From Microvirga splendida (lineage in GTDB: Bacteria; Pseudomonadota; Alphaproteobacteria; Rhizobiales; Beijerinckiaceae): DNA of 57,331 nucleotides. Shown piece after piece: positions 30,146 to 40,209 of this stretch. Location of the stretch: NCBI RefSeq assembly GCF_016427565.1, contig NZ_JAELXT010000028.1:1-57331 (forward strand), read 5' to 3'. The translations under genes were made by a program, and so were the position numbers. Within the stretch, counting starts at the first letter, position 1. Each line of letters starts with the position of its first letter. The notes under the pieces are model-generated. The model did not search any database and was not told the origin of the DNA. It saw nothing but the letters and a program-made list of their open reading frames with translations.

Positions 30146-31438
30146 TTACATCGTTTCGCGTTGAAAAACCACCCGGCCCGCAACCATCGTGACGGTCACC
30201 TGGCCTTCGAGACGCGCTTCGTCGAAGGGCGTGTTCTTGGACAGGGACTTGAGCTGGCGCTTGTCGAGCACGTAGGGCGCGTCCGGATCAAACACGATCA
30301 GGTCGGCCGGAGCCCCGACGGCCAGCCGGCCTCCCGGCAAGCCCAAGATTTCCGCAGGCTTCGTCGACAGGGCCCGCAGAAGCTTCGGCAGGGAAATGCG
30401 GTCCGAATGGACGAGGCGCAAGGCGGCCGAAAGCAGGGTCTCGAGCCCCACGGCCCCGTCGGCAGCCTCGGCAAACGGCAGTCGCTTGGTCTCCACATCC
30501 TGTGGATTGTGGTCCGACACGATCACGTCGACGGTGCCGTCCGCCAGCGCCTCGATCATCGCCTGCCGGTCGTCCTCGTGCCGCAGCGGCGGCGAGAGCT
30601 TCAGGAAGGTGCGGTAGTCGCCGATGTCGTTCTCGTTGAGCGCCAGGTGGTTGATGGACACGCCGCAGGTGACGGGCAGCCCCCTCGCCTTGGCAGCCCG
30701 CACGATCTCGGCCGAATCGGCGCAGGAGATCATCGCCGCGTGGTATCGCCCGCCGGTGAGGCGCACGAGGCGGATGTCGCGCTCCAGCATCACGGTCTCG
30801 GCCTCGCGCGGAATGCCGGGAAGCCCCAGACGGGAGGCGAACTCGCCCTCGTTCATCACACCCTGGCCGACGAGATCGGGATCCTCCACGTGGTGGATGA
30901 TGAGCGCGTCGAAGTCGCGGGCATAGGTGAGCGCCCGGCGCATCACCTGGGCGTTGGTGACCGGGCGCGCCCCGTCCGTGAACGCGATGGCGCCGGCCTC
31001 CTTCAGGCGGCCGATCTCCGCCATCTCGGCGCCCTGCAATCCCTTGGTCAGCGCCGCCGCCGGGCGGATGTTGACCATGGAGGTGTCGCGGGCGCGGCGC
31101 ACGATGAAGTCGATCACCGCCGGGTCGTCGAGAACCGGGCTCGTGTCCGGCATGGACACGACGGTGGTGACGCCGCCAGCGGCAGCCGCCTCGCCGGCGC
31201 TCTTCAGGGTCTCGCGATAAGGACCGCCGGGCTCGCCGATGAAGGCGCGCATGTCGATGAGGCCGGGGGCCAGCACCTGACCGCCGCAATCGACCACCTG
31301 CGCGTCGGCGGCCTGTTTCAGCTGCGGCCCGAGATCCTGGATCACGCCGTCGCGCACCAGCACGCCGCCGCGCTCCTCGCGCCCGCTGGCGGGATCGATG
31401 AGGCGGGCGTTCTTGAAGAGGATGGGTTGGTTGCTCAT
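30146..31438 (-). CDS. pyrC: dihydroorotase-like protein (PyrC family, probable PyrX-type non-catalytic form)
   Basis: 430 residues of the amidohydrolase fold aligned with class I dihydroorotases. The place where active enzymes have the HXH metal site (DMHVHLREPG-like) reads IDMRAFIGEPG, so both His are missing, and the usual HVST is AMIS. HHVEDP and VIVSDHNPQ retain one His and the Asp. This pattern fits the inactive dihydroorotase partner of aspartate transcarbamoylase (PyrC'/PyrX), and a catalytic PyrC would be encoded elsewhere. I prefer ATG 31436-31438 with AGAGG upstream; a GTG at 31450 overlaps the pyrB stop. It is cotranscribed with pyrB, plsY and dprA. Confidence 0.88.
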   Translation of the reverse strand: MSNQPILFKNARLIDPASGREERGGVLVRDGVIQDLGPQLKQAADAQVVDCGGQVLAPGLIDMRAFIGEPGGPYRETLKSAGEAAAAGGVTTVVSMPDTSPVLDDPAVIDFIVRRARDTSMVNIRPAAALTKGLQGAEMAEIGRLKEAGAIAFTDGARPVTNAQVMRRALTYARDFDALIIHHVEDPDLVGQGVMNEGEFASRLGLPGIPREAETVMLERDIRLVRLTGGRYHAAMISCADSAEIVRAAKARGLPVTCGVSINHLALNENDIGDYRTFLKLSPPLRHEDDRQAMIEALADGTVDVIVSDHNPQDVETKRLPFAEAADGAVGLETLLSAALRLVHSDRISLPKLLRALSTKPAEILGLPGGRLAVGAPADLIVFDPDAPYVLDKRQLKSLSKNTPFDEARLEGQVTVTMVAGRVVFQRETM

Positions 31439-31446
31439 GACGCCTC

Positions 31447-32394
<948 letters not shown>

Positions 32395-32505
32395 CTTAAA
32401 GCGATGGCTATAGGCGCTCCGGGAAACGGCGGCAAGCAGGCTCCCTACGCGATCGGCCGCTCCGCGCTAGTATATACAAGGGATTGTGTTGCGGGATCGC
32501 CGGCC

Positions 32506-34140
32506 ATGCCCTCGTTCGAGACCCATGACGTTCTCAACCAGACCCCACCTTTCGGCGACGTGAACCTCGTCGCAACCAACCGGTCCTTGCTCGATGCCCT
32601 CGAGGCCTGCGGCGTCGACCCGCAGGCGGAGGGGCTGATCGCCTTCGGGACAGCCTGGGGTTCGGCGGAGCGGCTCGACATCGGACGGCTCGCCAACGAG
32701 AACCCGCCGCTTCTGCGCACCCATGATGCTCGGGGCTACCGAATCGACGTGGTCGAGTTCCACCCGGCCTACCACGTGCTCATGCGCGCCAGCATGGAGG
32801 ACGGCCTCCACGCCTCGACGTGGGACGAGCCGAGTTCGGGCCACTCCCATGCGACCCGTGCCGCACAGATCTACACCGCGGCCGGCGTCGAGAGCGGACA
32901 TGTCTGCCCGGTCACCATGACGCATGCGTCGGTAGCGGCGCTCGCGGCCTCGCCGAACCGGCTCGCCGAGTGGCTGCCGAAGATCCGCTCGCGGGATTAC
33001 GATTCCCGCTTCATCCCGTTCTGGGAAAAGACGGCCGTGACCCTGGGCATGGGCATGACCGAGAAGCAGGGCGGTACGGATGTCCGCGCCAACACCACCC
33101 AGGCTGTGTCGAAGGCCGGAGATGAATATGTGCTCACCGGCCACAAATGGTTCCTCTCAGCCCCCATGTGCGACGCATTCCTGGTGCTGGCCCAGGCGCC
33201 GGGCGGGCTCACGTGTTTCCTAGCCCCACGCTTCCGGCCTGACGGCACCCTCAATGCCCTTCGCCTGCAGCGGCTCAAGGACAAGCTCGGCAACCGCTCG
33301 AACGCCTCGTCGGAGGTGGAATTCCACGAGGCTTTTGCCTGGAGAATCGGCGAGGAGGGCCGCGGGGTGCGCACCATCATCGAGATGGTACAGCTGACCC
33401 GCCTCGACTGCGCCGTGGCGTCCGCCGGCCTCGCGCGGATGGGTCTGACGCTTGCCATGCATCATGCCCGGCATCGCAGCGTATTCCAGAGGAAGCTGAT
33501 CGACCAGCCTGCCATGCGCATGGTGCTGGCCGATCTGGCGCTGGAGACCGAAGCCATGACGGCTTTAGCCCTGCGGGCCGCCCGCAGCTTCGACCGGCAG
33601 CCGAAGGACGACCGGCAGGCGGCCTATGCCCGGCTCGTCACGCCTGCGGCCAAGTTCGGCATCTGCAAGGCGGCTCCGCGCCTGCTCTATGAGGCCATGG
33701 AGTGCCTCGGCGGCAACGGCTATGTGGAGGAGAGCGCCCTGCCCCGCCTTTACCGGGAGGCGCCGGTCAATGCGATCTGGGAGGGCTCGGGCAATGTGAT
33801 CGCCCTCGACATCCTGCGCGCGGAGACCCGGGAGCCGGAGGTCGCCACCGCCGTGCTGGAGAGCCTGATGGCCGATATCCGGGATCTTCCGGGTGCCTCG
33901 GAAGCGGCACGGGATCTCGTCATGGCGCTCCACTCGCCCGACGCCGAGGCCCGAGCCCGGTTCATCGCCGAAAGGCTGTTCCTGGTCGCGGCGACAGCGG
34001 CCCTGGTCCGCTCTGCGCCGCCTGCCATAACCGAAGCCTATGCCCTCACCCGCCTCGCCAACCCGGCCCGGATGATCGGCGCCAACGACCTTGGACCAGC
34101 CGTGAATCCCTTGCTGGAGAGAGCATTCGTGGCCATATGA
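32506..34140 (+). CDS. AidB-like acyl-CoA dehydrogenase family protein
   Basis: 544 residues. The family signature GMGMTEKQGGTDVRANTT, the FLSAPMCDAF strand region and ECLGGNGYVEESALPRLYREAPVNAIWEG-type C-terminal block (split here as CLGGNGYVEE and NAIWEGSGN) identify the AidB branch of acyl-CoA dehydrogenases, FAD proteins of which E. coli AidB takes part in the adaptive response to alkylation. Isovaleryl-CoA dehydrogenase activity is low or doubtful in AidB. The start ATG 32506 gives MPSFETHDVLNQTPPFGD, the conserved N-terminus. The long reading frame running upstream through pyrB is antisense and not real. TAGTATATAC at 32469-32478 could be a -10 region. Confidence 0.93.
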   Translation: MPSFETHDVLNQTPPFGDVNLVATNRSLLDALEACGVDPQAEGLIAFGTAWGSAERLDIGRLANENPPLLRTHDARGYRIDVVEFHPAYHVLMRASMEDGLHASTWDEPSSGHSHATRAAQIYTAAGVESGHVCPVTMTHASVAALAASPNRLAEWLPKIRSRDYDSRFIPFWEKTAVTLGMGMTEKQGGTDVRANTTQAVSKAGDEYVLTGHKWFLSAPMCDAFLVLAQAPGGLTCFLAPRFRPDGTLNALRLQRLKDKLGNRSNASSEVEFHEAFAWRIGEEGRGVRTIIEMVQLTRLDCAVASAGLARMGLTLAMHHARHRSVFQRKLIDQPAMRMVLADLALETEAMTALALRAARSFDRQPKDDRQAAYARLVTPAAKFGICKAAPRLLYEAMECLGGNGYVEESALPRLYREAPVNAIWEGSGNVIALDILRAETREPEVATAVLESLMADIRDLPGASEAARDLVMALHSPDAEARARFIAERLFLVAATAALVRSAPPAITEAYALTRLANPARMIGANDLGPAVNPLLERAFVAI

Positions 34141-34150
34141 GGAAGGCACG

Positions 34151-34172
34151 GACAAGTCCGATTTGACTTGTC
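34151..34172. promoter_or_regulatory. perfect inverted repeat GACAAGTC-N6-GACTTGTC
   Basis: An exact 8-bp inverted repeat with a 6-base spacer begins 10 bp after the AidB-like stop. There is no T run, so it is either a transcript-end hairpin without U-tract or a protein-binding site upstream of topA. Confidence 0.45.
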
Positions 34173-34204
34173 GGCCATCATCAACCACTTATTCCCGCCC
34201 TGCG

Positions 34205-34248
34205 CCGGTCAGGGGCTGACCGGTGTGTATCGCCCTGGCAGCAGGGCG
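34205..34248 (+). promoter_or_regulatory. two tandem hairpins in the topA leader
   Basis: CCGGTCA (34205-34211) pairs with TGACCGG (34217-34223), and CGCCCTG (34231-34237) pairs with CAGGGCG (34242-34248). Both stems are perfect 7-mers, and the second ends about 31 bases before the topA ATG. Their function is unknown. Confidence 0.4.
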
Positions 34249-34279
34249 TTCGCCTGCTCCCGCTTTTAGGAAGTCGTCC

Positions 34280-36991
34280 ATGAAAGTCCTCGTCGTCGAG
34301 TCGCCTGCGAAGGCCAAGACGATCAACAAGTATCTCGGCAAGGATTACGAGGTCCTGGCCTCCTTCGGGCATATCCGCGATCTGCCCGCCAAGGACGGTT
34401 CGGTCGACCCGGATGCCGATTTCCGCATGATCTGGACGCTCGAGGACCGGGGCTCGAAGCGGGTCACCGACATCGCCAAGGCGATCAAGGGGGCCGAGAA
34501 GCTCATCCTGGCCACCGACCCGGACCGCGAGGGCGAGGCGATCTCCTGGCACGTTCTGGAGGCCCTGCGCGAAAAGAGGGTGCTGAAGGACCTGCCGGTC
34601 GAGCGCGTGACCTTCAACGCCATCACCAAGGATGCCGTCCAGGCGGCCCTGCGCCAGCCGCGCCAGATCGATCAGGCGCTGGTCGATGCGTACCTCGCCC
34701 GCCGGGCGCTGGACTATCTCGTGGGCTTCACCCTCTCGCCCGTGCTGTGGAGAAAGCTCCCCGGCGCCCGTTCGGCCGGTCGCGTGCAGTCGGTGGCGTT
34801 GCGCCTCGTCTGCGACCGGGAACTCGAGATCGAGACCTTCAAGCCCAGGGAATACTGGTCCCTGATCGCCACGCTCGCCACCAAGGACGGCGGCGTGTTC
34901 GACGCCCGCCTCGTGGGCGCCGACGGCAAGAAGATCACACGCCTCGACATCGGCAACGGCAAGGATGCGGAAGCCTTCAAGAAGGACCTGGAGCTCGCGA
35001 CCTTCTCGGTGGCGAACATCGAGGCCAAGCCGGCCAAGCGCCACCCCTACCCGCCCTTCACCACCTCGACCCTGCAGCAGGAGGCCTCGCGCAAGCTGGG
35101 GCTGGCTCCCGCCCAGACCATGCGCATCGCGCAGCGCCTTTACGAGGGCGTGGACATCGGCGGCGAGACGGTGGGCATCATCACCTATATGCGAACCGAC
35201 GGCGTCGACATGGCGCCGGAGGCCGTGCAGGACGCCCGCAGGGTGATCGGCAAGGAATACGGCGACCGCTACGTGCCGGGCGCGCCGCGCAAGTATACGA
35301 CCAAGGCCAAGAACGCCCAGGAGGCCCACGAGGCGGTGCGCCCGACGGACATGAGCCGCCTGCCGAAATATGTGGCCAAGTACCTGGAGCCCGAGCAGGC
35401 CCGCCTCTACGACCTGATCTGGACCCGCACCATCGCGAGCCAGATGGAATCAGCCGAGCTGGAGCGCACCACAGCCGACATCACGGCCCAGGTGGGTCCG
35501 CGCAAGCTCGACATGCGCGCCACCGGCCAGGTGATCAAGTTCGACGGCTTCCTCACGCTCTACAACGAGAGCAAGGACGACGAGGCGGACGAGGACGAGG
35601 GCCGCCTGCCCCCGATGAAGACGGGCGATTCCCTGGAGCGCCGCCGCATCGCCGCGAGCCAGCACTTCACCGAGCCGCCGCCGCGCTATTCGGAAGCCTC
35701 GCTGGTCAAGCGCATGGAAGAGCTCGGCATCGGCCGGCCCTCCACTTATGCCGCCGTGCTCCAGACCCTGCGCGACCGCGAATACGTCAAGATCGAGAAG
35801 AAGCGGCTCGTCCCCGAGGACAAGGGCCGCATCGTCACCGCCTTCCTGGAGAGCTTCTTCCGCCGCTACGTGGAATACGATTTCACCGCGGACCTGGAGG
35901 AGCAGCTCGACCGGGTCTCGAACAACGAGATCGACTGGAAGCAGGTGATGCGCGAGTTCTGGCAACACTTCTCGGCCGCCATCGGCGAGACCAAGGAGCT
36001 GCGCACCACGGAGGTGCTCGACGCGCTCAACGAACTGCTGGGCCCGCACATCTTCCCGGACAGGGGCGACGGCTCCAACCCGCGCACCTGCCCGACCTGC
36101 GGCACCGGCCAGCTCTCGCTCAAGCTCGGCAAGTTCGGCTCCTTCATCGGCTGCTCGAACTACCCCGAGTGCAAGTTTACCCGCCAGCTTGCGGCCACCG
36201 GCATCGACGGCGATGGCGACGGCTCGTCCGAGAACGGCGGCCAGCCCGGCGTGAAGGTGCTGGGGGAGGACCCGGAGACCGGGCTCCAGGTGACCCTGCG
36301 CGACGGCCGTTTCGGCCCCTTCGTGCAGCTCGGCGAGGGCGAGAAGCCCAAGCGGTCGTCCCTGCCCAAGGGCCTGTCCCCGGCCCAGGTCGATCTGGAG
36401 AAGGCCCTCAAGCTGCTGGCGCTGCCGCGCCAGGTGGCGGTCCACCCGGAATCGGGTGAGCCGATCCTGGCGAGCATCGGCCGCTACGGGCCTTACGTGC
36501 AGCACGGCAAGACCTATGCCAATCTGGGCGCGGGCGACGACGTGCTGGAGATCGGCGCGAACCGGGCCATCGACCTGATCGTCACCAAGGAAAGCGGCGG
36601 AGGCGGCGCCCGCCGCGGCGCAGCTGATCCGGGCCGCCCTCTGGGCGAGGATCCGGAATCGGGCATGTCCATCGTGGTGAAGGCCGGCCGCTTCGGCCCC
36701 TACGTGACGGACGGCGAGACCAACGCCACTCTGCCCCGGGCCATGGCGGCTGAGGCCGTCACGCTGGACGACGCGGTCGAGCTTCTGAAGGCGCGCCGGG
36801 CTGCCGGCCCGTCGAAGAAGCCTGCCCGCGGCCGCAAGGCTCCGGCCAAGAAAGCCCCTGCCAAGAAAGCCCCTGCCAAGAAGGCTGCCGCCAAGGCGCC
36901 TGCGGCGAAGAAAGCGGCAGCGAAGAAGAGCACCGCCAAGAAGCCGGCTGCGAAGAAGGCTGCCGCCAAGAAAACCGCCAAGGCAGGCTGA
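34280..36991 (+). CDS. topA: type IA DNA topoisomerase I
   Basis: 903 residues. Relaxes negative supercoils. The TOPRIM domain spans about residues 1-120 (MKVLVVESPAKAKTINKYLG, ATDPDREGEAISWH), and the catalytic Tyr is in GIITYMRTDGV (about Tyr305). One clear zinc finger, CPTCGTG...GCSNYPEC, lies near residue 602, followed by repeated topo C-terminal GRFGPFVQLG/GRYGPYVQHG/GRFGPYVTDG modules. The last 60 residues are a Lys/Ala/Pro-rich tail of KKAPAKKAPAKKAAAK type, probably disordered and DNA-binding. ATG 34280 fits the family. An MgtC-like gene follows 5 bp after the stop. Confidence 0.97.
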   Translation: MKVLVVESPAKAKTINKYLGKDYEVLASFGHIRDLPAKDGSVDPDADFRMIWTLEDRGSKRVTDIAKAIKGAEKLILATDPDREGEAISWHVLEALREKRVLKDLPVERVTFNAITKDAVQAALRQPRQIDQALVDAYLARRALDYLVGFTLSPVLWRKLPGARSAGRVQSVALRLVCDRELEIETFKPREYWSLIATLATKDGGVFDARLVGADGKKITRLDIGNGKDAEAFKKDLELATFSVANIEAKPAKRHPYPPFTTSTLQQEASRKLGLAPAQTMRIAQRLYEGVDIGGETVGIITYMRTDGVDMAPEAVQDARRVIGKEYGDRYVPGAPRKYTTKAKNAQEAHEAVRPTDMSRLPKYVAKYLEPEQARLYDLIWTRTIASQMESAELERTTADITAQVGPRKLDMRATGQVIKFDGFLTLYNESKDDEADEDEGRLPPMKTGDSLERRRIAASQHFTEPPPRYSEASLVKRMEELGIGRPSTYAAVLQTLRDREYVKIEKKRLVPEDKGRIVTAFLESFFRRYVEYDFTADLEEQLDRVSNNEIDWKQVMREFWQHFSAAIGETKELRTTEVLDALNELLGPHIFPDRGDGSNPRTCPTCGTGQLSLKLGKFGSFIGCSNYPECKFTRQLAATGIDGDGDGSSENGGQPGVKVLGEDPETGLQVTLRDGRFGPFVQLGEGEKPKRSSLPKGLSPAQVDLEKALKLLALPRQVAVHPESGEPILASIGRYGPYVQHGKTYANLGAGDDVLEIGANRAIDLIVTKESGGGGARRGAADPGRPLGEDPESGMSIVVKAGRFGPYVTDGETNATLPRAMAAEAVTLDDAVELLKARRAAGPSKKPARGRKAPAKKAPAKKAPAKKAAAKAPAAKKAAAKKSTAKKPAAKKAAAKKTAKAG

Positions 36992-36996
36992 CCGCC

Positions 36997-37500
36997 ATGG
37001 AGCAGTGGGCGTTCTGGCTCTGGGAGGAGTACAGCGACCAGATCGAGATCTCGCTGCGGCTCCTGGGAGCGGCCCTTGCCGGCATGGCGGTGGGGATCAA
37101 CCGGGACATCCACAACAAGCCGATCGGGATGCGGACCCTGGCCCTCGTGTCCCTCGGCTCGGCCATCGTGATCCTGTCCGGCTCGATCTATGAGGGTCTG
37201 CATTTCGGGCAGGATGCGGTCAGCCGCGTCGTGCAGGGCATCCTGACGGGCCTAGGGTTCCTCGGGGCCGGCGTGATCCTGCGGGATCGCAACCATATGC
37301 AGGTCCACGGCCTGACGACGGCCGCCACCGTCTGGATCGCCGCCAGTCTCGGTGTGACGGCGGGGCTGGGTGCCTGGTTCATTACCGTGGCGGGCACGCT
37401 GGCTACGCTGTTCCTGCTGACCTACGGCAAGAGCCTCGAGGATCGGCTTGTCCGCTTCTTCGGAGGGAATCCGGAGGCTGAGGATAAGTTAGAAGAGTAG
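36997..37500 (+). CDS. MgtC/SapB family membrane protein
   Basis: 167 residues with four to five helices. Family motifs are RLLGAALAGMAVGINRD near the N-terminus, GMRTLALVSLGSA and LGFLGAGVILRDR, then TTAATVWIAASLGVTAGLG. In pathogens MgtC modulates F-type ATP synthase and helps growth in low magnesium; the role of this free-standing form is unknown. It lacks the extra ACT-like C-terminal domain of MgtC proper, so SapB-type is the better label. It follows topA with a 5-bp gap and may be cotranscribed. Confidence 0.9.
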   Translation: MEQWAFWLWEEYSDQIEISLRLLGAALAGMAVGINRDIHNKPIGMRTLALVSLGSAIVILSGSIYEGLHFGQDAVSRVVQGILTGLGFLGAGVILRDRNHMQVHGLTTAATVWIAASLGVTAGLGAWFITVAGTLATLFLLTYGKSLEDRLVRFFGGNPEAEDKLEE

Positions 37501-37683
37501 GCTGAGCCCCAGCACGGCGACGGCGGCCATGCCGAGCCAGATCAGGCTCGATCCGTAAGAGCGCGGCGCAACCGGGGTCGTATCGGGCTCGTCGAACGCG
37601 AAGGCCTCGCCCGCATTGCGCGCGGCGCGGTCGAGGTGAAGCTTCTTTGCCGGTGCCAAAGTCGTCCGCGTCGCCACGTCCAT
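37489..37683 (-). CDS. small single-pass membrane protein
   Basis: 64 residues: a polar N-terminal part (MDVATRTTLAPAKKLHLDRA) and a single C-terminal helix (SSLIWLGMAAVAVLGLSLLF) that ends the protein, so it is a tail-anchored-like membrane protein. ATG 37681-37683 is supported by CGGGAG just upstream; another ATG at 37701 overlaps an inverted repeat and has no ribosome site. The gene is convergent with the MgtC-like gene and overlaps it by 12 bp. No known domain. Confidence 0.6.
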   Translation of the reverse strand: MDVATRTTLAPAKKLHLDRAARNAGEAFAFDEPDTTPVAPRSYGSSLIWLGMAAVAVLGLSLLF

Positions 37684-37689
37684 ATCTCC

Positions 37690-37708
37690 CGTTAAGCTCA
37701 TGCTTAAC
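37690..37708. promoter_or_regulatory. perfect inverted repeat GTTAAGC-N4-GCTTAAC
   Basis: A perfect 7-bp inverted repeat immediately before the start of the small membrane protein gene and in the divergent gap to parE. It contains TTAA-N8-TTAA, one base longer than the CtrA consensus TTAA-N7-TTAA, so CtrA binding is not claimed. A direct repeat GGTAAC (37779-37784 and 37793-37798) lies further into the same gap. Confidence 0.4.
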
Positions 37709-37836
37709 CATTCAACGTGAATAGAATTTAAACAGTTCCGGGTGACAGGCGTAAGACAGTCTTTAGGGGGAGTTCGTTGGTAACCTTTACAGGGTAACGT
37801 GCCGCACACTTTTACCGTCCGTCACTGAAAATCATC

Positions 37837-37865
37837 TTCACGTTTCCGTTTTGTTCTCGTATAAA
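37837..37865 (+). promoter_or_regulatory. candidate sigma-70-type promoter of parE
   Basis: TTCACG (37837-37842), a 17-base spacer and TATAAA (37860-37865) form a good housekeeping-type promoter. Transcription would begin near 37873, which supports ATG 37923 rather than the upstream in-frame start at 37851 as the parE initiation codon. Confidence 0.6.
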
Positions 37866-37922
37866 AACGGGATGAGAAATAGTGTAAAGAAGCGCGAATC
37901 ATCATCCCGGACCAAGGTCCCA

Positions 37923-39983
37923 ATGACAGACAACGACGATCTCTTCGGGGGCGCTGCGGCCAAGCGCGCCGCGCCTGCCACGGCCCGAAACGCGGCCGTC
38001 AAGGTCTCCCGCCAGGCGCCTGCCCAGGGCACGCCAGGCGAGGACGGCTATGACGCGTCGGCCATCGAGGTGCTGGAGGGGCTGGAGCCCGTCCGCCGCC
38101 GGCCGGGCATGTATATCGGCGGCACGGACGAGAAGGCCCTGCACCACCTCTTCGCCGAGGTGATCGACAACTCCATGGACGAGGCGGTCGCGGGCCACGC
38201 GACCTTCATCGAGGTGGAGCTGGAGGAAGGCGGCTGGCTCTCCGTGACCGACAACGGGCGCGGCATCCCGGTCGATCCGCACCCCAAGTTCCCGAAGAAG
38301 TCGGCGCTCGAGGTCATCATGACCACCCTGCACGCGGGCGGCAAGTTCGACTCCAAAGTCTACGAGACCTCAGGCGGCCTGCACGGCGTCGGCGTCTCGG
38401 TGGTGAATGCCCTGTCCGAGATCCTCGAGGTCGAGGTCGCCCGCGGCCAGACCCTCTACCGGCAGGTCTTCTCCCGCGGCATCCCGCAGGGCAAGATCGA
38501 GACCGTGGGCCGCGTGCTCAACCGGCGCGGCACCAGGGTGCGCTTCAAGCCCGACTGGCAGATCTTCGGCAAGGAGGCCCATTTCCAGCCCCGCCGCCTG
38601 TTCAAGATGGCCCGCTCCAAGGCCTACCTGTTCGGCGGCGTCGAGATCCGCTGGAAATGCGCGCCGTCGCTGGTCGAGGGCGTCACCAACGTTCCGGCAG
38701 AGGCGACCTTCAAGTTCCCGAACGGGCTGAAGGACTACCTGCTCCACGACATCGAGGGCAAGGAGCTGGTCACGGACCAGATCTTCTCCGGCAAGATCAC
38801 CAAGCCCGGCAGCCACGGCTCGCTGGAATGGGCGGTCGCCTGGATGACGAACGAGGACGGGTTCTCGACCTCGTACTGCAACACGGTGCCCACACCTGAA
38901 GGCGGCACCCACGAGAACGGCCTGCGCATCGCCCTGCTCCGCGGCCTGCGCGAGCACGCCGAGCGCGTGAACCAGTCGAAGCGGATGGCGGCGGTGACCA
39001 CCGACGACGTGATGGCCACCTGCGCGTCCATGCTGTCGGTGTTCATCCGCGAGCCGGAATTCCAGGGCCAGACCAAGGACAAGCTCGCCACCGTCGAGGC
39101 CGGCCGCATTGTCGAGAACTCGATCCGCGACACCTTCGACCACTGGCTCGCCGCCTCGCCGCAGCAGGCCAACAAGCTGCTCGACTGGGTGATCGACCGG
39201 GCCGAGGAGCGCCTGCGCCGCCGCCAGGAGAAGGAGGTCGCCCGCAAGACCGCAACCCGCAAGCTGCGCCTGCCCGGCAAGCTGGCGGACTGCTCCAATG
39301 CCGGCGCCAAGGGCTCCGAGCTCTTCCTGGTCGAGGGCGACTCGGCCGGCGGCTCCGCCAAGCAGGCCCGCGACCGCGCCTCTCAGGCCGTGCTGCCCCT
39401 GCGCGGAAAAATCCTGAACGTGGCCTCGGCCGGAAAGGACAAGCTGCACCAGAACCAGCAGATCTCCGATCTCGTCCAGGCGCTCGGCTGCGGCCAGGGC
39501 TCCCAGTTCCGCGAGGCGGACCTCCGCTACGAAAAGGTCGTCATCATGACCGACGCGGACGTGGACGGCGCCCACATCGCCACCCTGCTGATCACGTTCT
39601 TCTACCGGCAGATGCCGAAGCTCATCGACAACGGGCACCTGTATCTCGCCGTCCCGCCGCTCTACCGGCTGACGCAAGGGGCGAAATCGGCCTATGCCCG
39701 CGACGAGGCCGACCGCGAGCGCCTCATGAAGACCGTGTTCAAGGGCAGCGGCAAGGTCGAGATCAGCCGCTTCAAGGGCCTCGGCGAAATGCTGCCGGGC
39801 CAGCTCAAGGAGACCACCATGGACCCGAAGAAGCGCCTGCTTCTGAAGGTGGTGGTGGCCGACGAGGAGCGGCCCGAGGCCAGCGACGTGGTGGAGCGCC
39901 TGATGGGCAACAAGCCCGAAGCCCGCTTCGCCTTCATCCAGGAACGCGCCGCCTTCGCCGACGAGGCGGACCTGGATATCTAG
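37923..39983 (+). CDS. parE: DNA topoisomerase IV subunit B
   Basis: 686 residues. With ParC it decatenates daughter chromosomes. The GHKL ATPase domain has EVIDNSMDEA, DNGRGIPV and GGLHGVGVSVVNALSE; the TOPRIM part has LVEGDSAGGSAKQARDRASQ and IMTDADVDGAHI. Absence of the long GyrB-type insertion in the TOPRIM region and the total length favour ParE over GyrB. An Ala-rich N-terminal extension of about 40 residues precedes the catalytic core, as in other Hyphomicrobiales. It has its own promoter and stands alone between the mgtC-like gene and rnr. Confidence 0.95.
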   Translation: MTDNDDLFGGAAAKRAAPATARNAAVKVSRQAPAQGTPGEDGYDASAIEVLEGLEPVRRRPGMYIGGTDEKALHHLFAEVIDNSMDEAVAGHATFIEVELEEGGWLSVTDNGRGIPVDPHPKFPKKSALEVIMTTLHAGGKFDSKVYETSGGLHGVGVSVVNALSEILEVEVARGQTLYRQVFSRGIPQGKIETVGRVLNRRGTRVRFKPDWQIFGKEAHFQPRRLFKMARSKAYLFGGVEIRWKCAPSLVEGVTNVPAEATFKFPNGLKDYLLHDIEGKELVTDQIFSGKITKPGSHGSLEWAVAWMTNEDGFSTSYCNTVPTPEGGTHENGLRIALLRGLREHAERVNQSKRMAAVTTDDVMATCASMLSVFIREPEFQGQTKDKLATVEAGRIVENSIRDTFDHWLAASPQQANKLLDWVIDRAEERLRRRQEKEVARKTATRKLRLPGKLADCSNAGAKGSELFLVEGDSAGGSAKQARDRASQAVLPLRGKILNVASAGKDKLHQNQQISDLVQALGCGQGSQFREADLRYEKVVIMTDADVDGAHIATLLITFFYRQMPKLIDNGHLYLAVPPLYRLTQGAKSAYARDEADRERLMKTVFKGSGKVEISRFKGLGEMLPGQLKETTMDPKKRLLLKVVVADEERPEASDVVERLMGNKPEARFAFIQERAAFADEADLDI

Positions 39984-40061
39984 TCGGAGGGCACGCGACC
40001 TGTCCCTACTCTGCCTCGTGTCGGTGATGCCGCTTCGGCAAAGCGCGTGGCTTTCCTGGTC

Positions 40062-40090
40062 GGGATGGCCGGGACAAGCCCGGCCGTGAC
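40062..40090. repeat. REP-like palindrome downstream of parE
   Basis: GGGATGGCCGGGACAAGCCCGGCCGTGAC is a member of the CATGCCCGG family. The 384-bp gap 39984-40367 holds no convincing gene: it consists of this palindrome, a terminator at 40210-40238 and the rnr upstream region. Confidence 0.78.
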
Positions 40091-40209
40091 AGCGGGTTCG
40101 GCGACTCCAAAAACTTTTTCAAAAAATCTTCGCACCAGCTGGAACCATCCCGCCTCAGGCACGTTGAACAAGCTCACCGGCTCATTCTGCCCCCACGGGC
40201 CGGTCCCTC

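Noticed and set aside
37690..37708. CtrA binding site
   Set aside because: The TTAA halves are separated by 8 bases, not 7, and the perfect dyad is better described as a generic inverted repeat.
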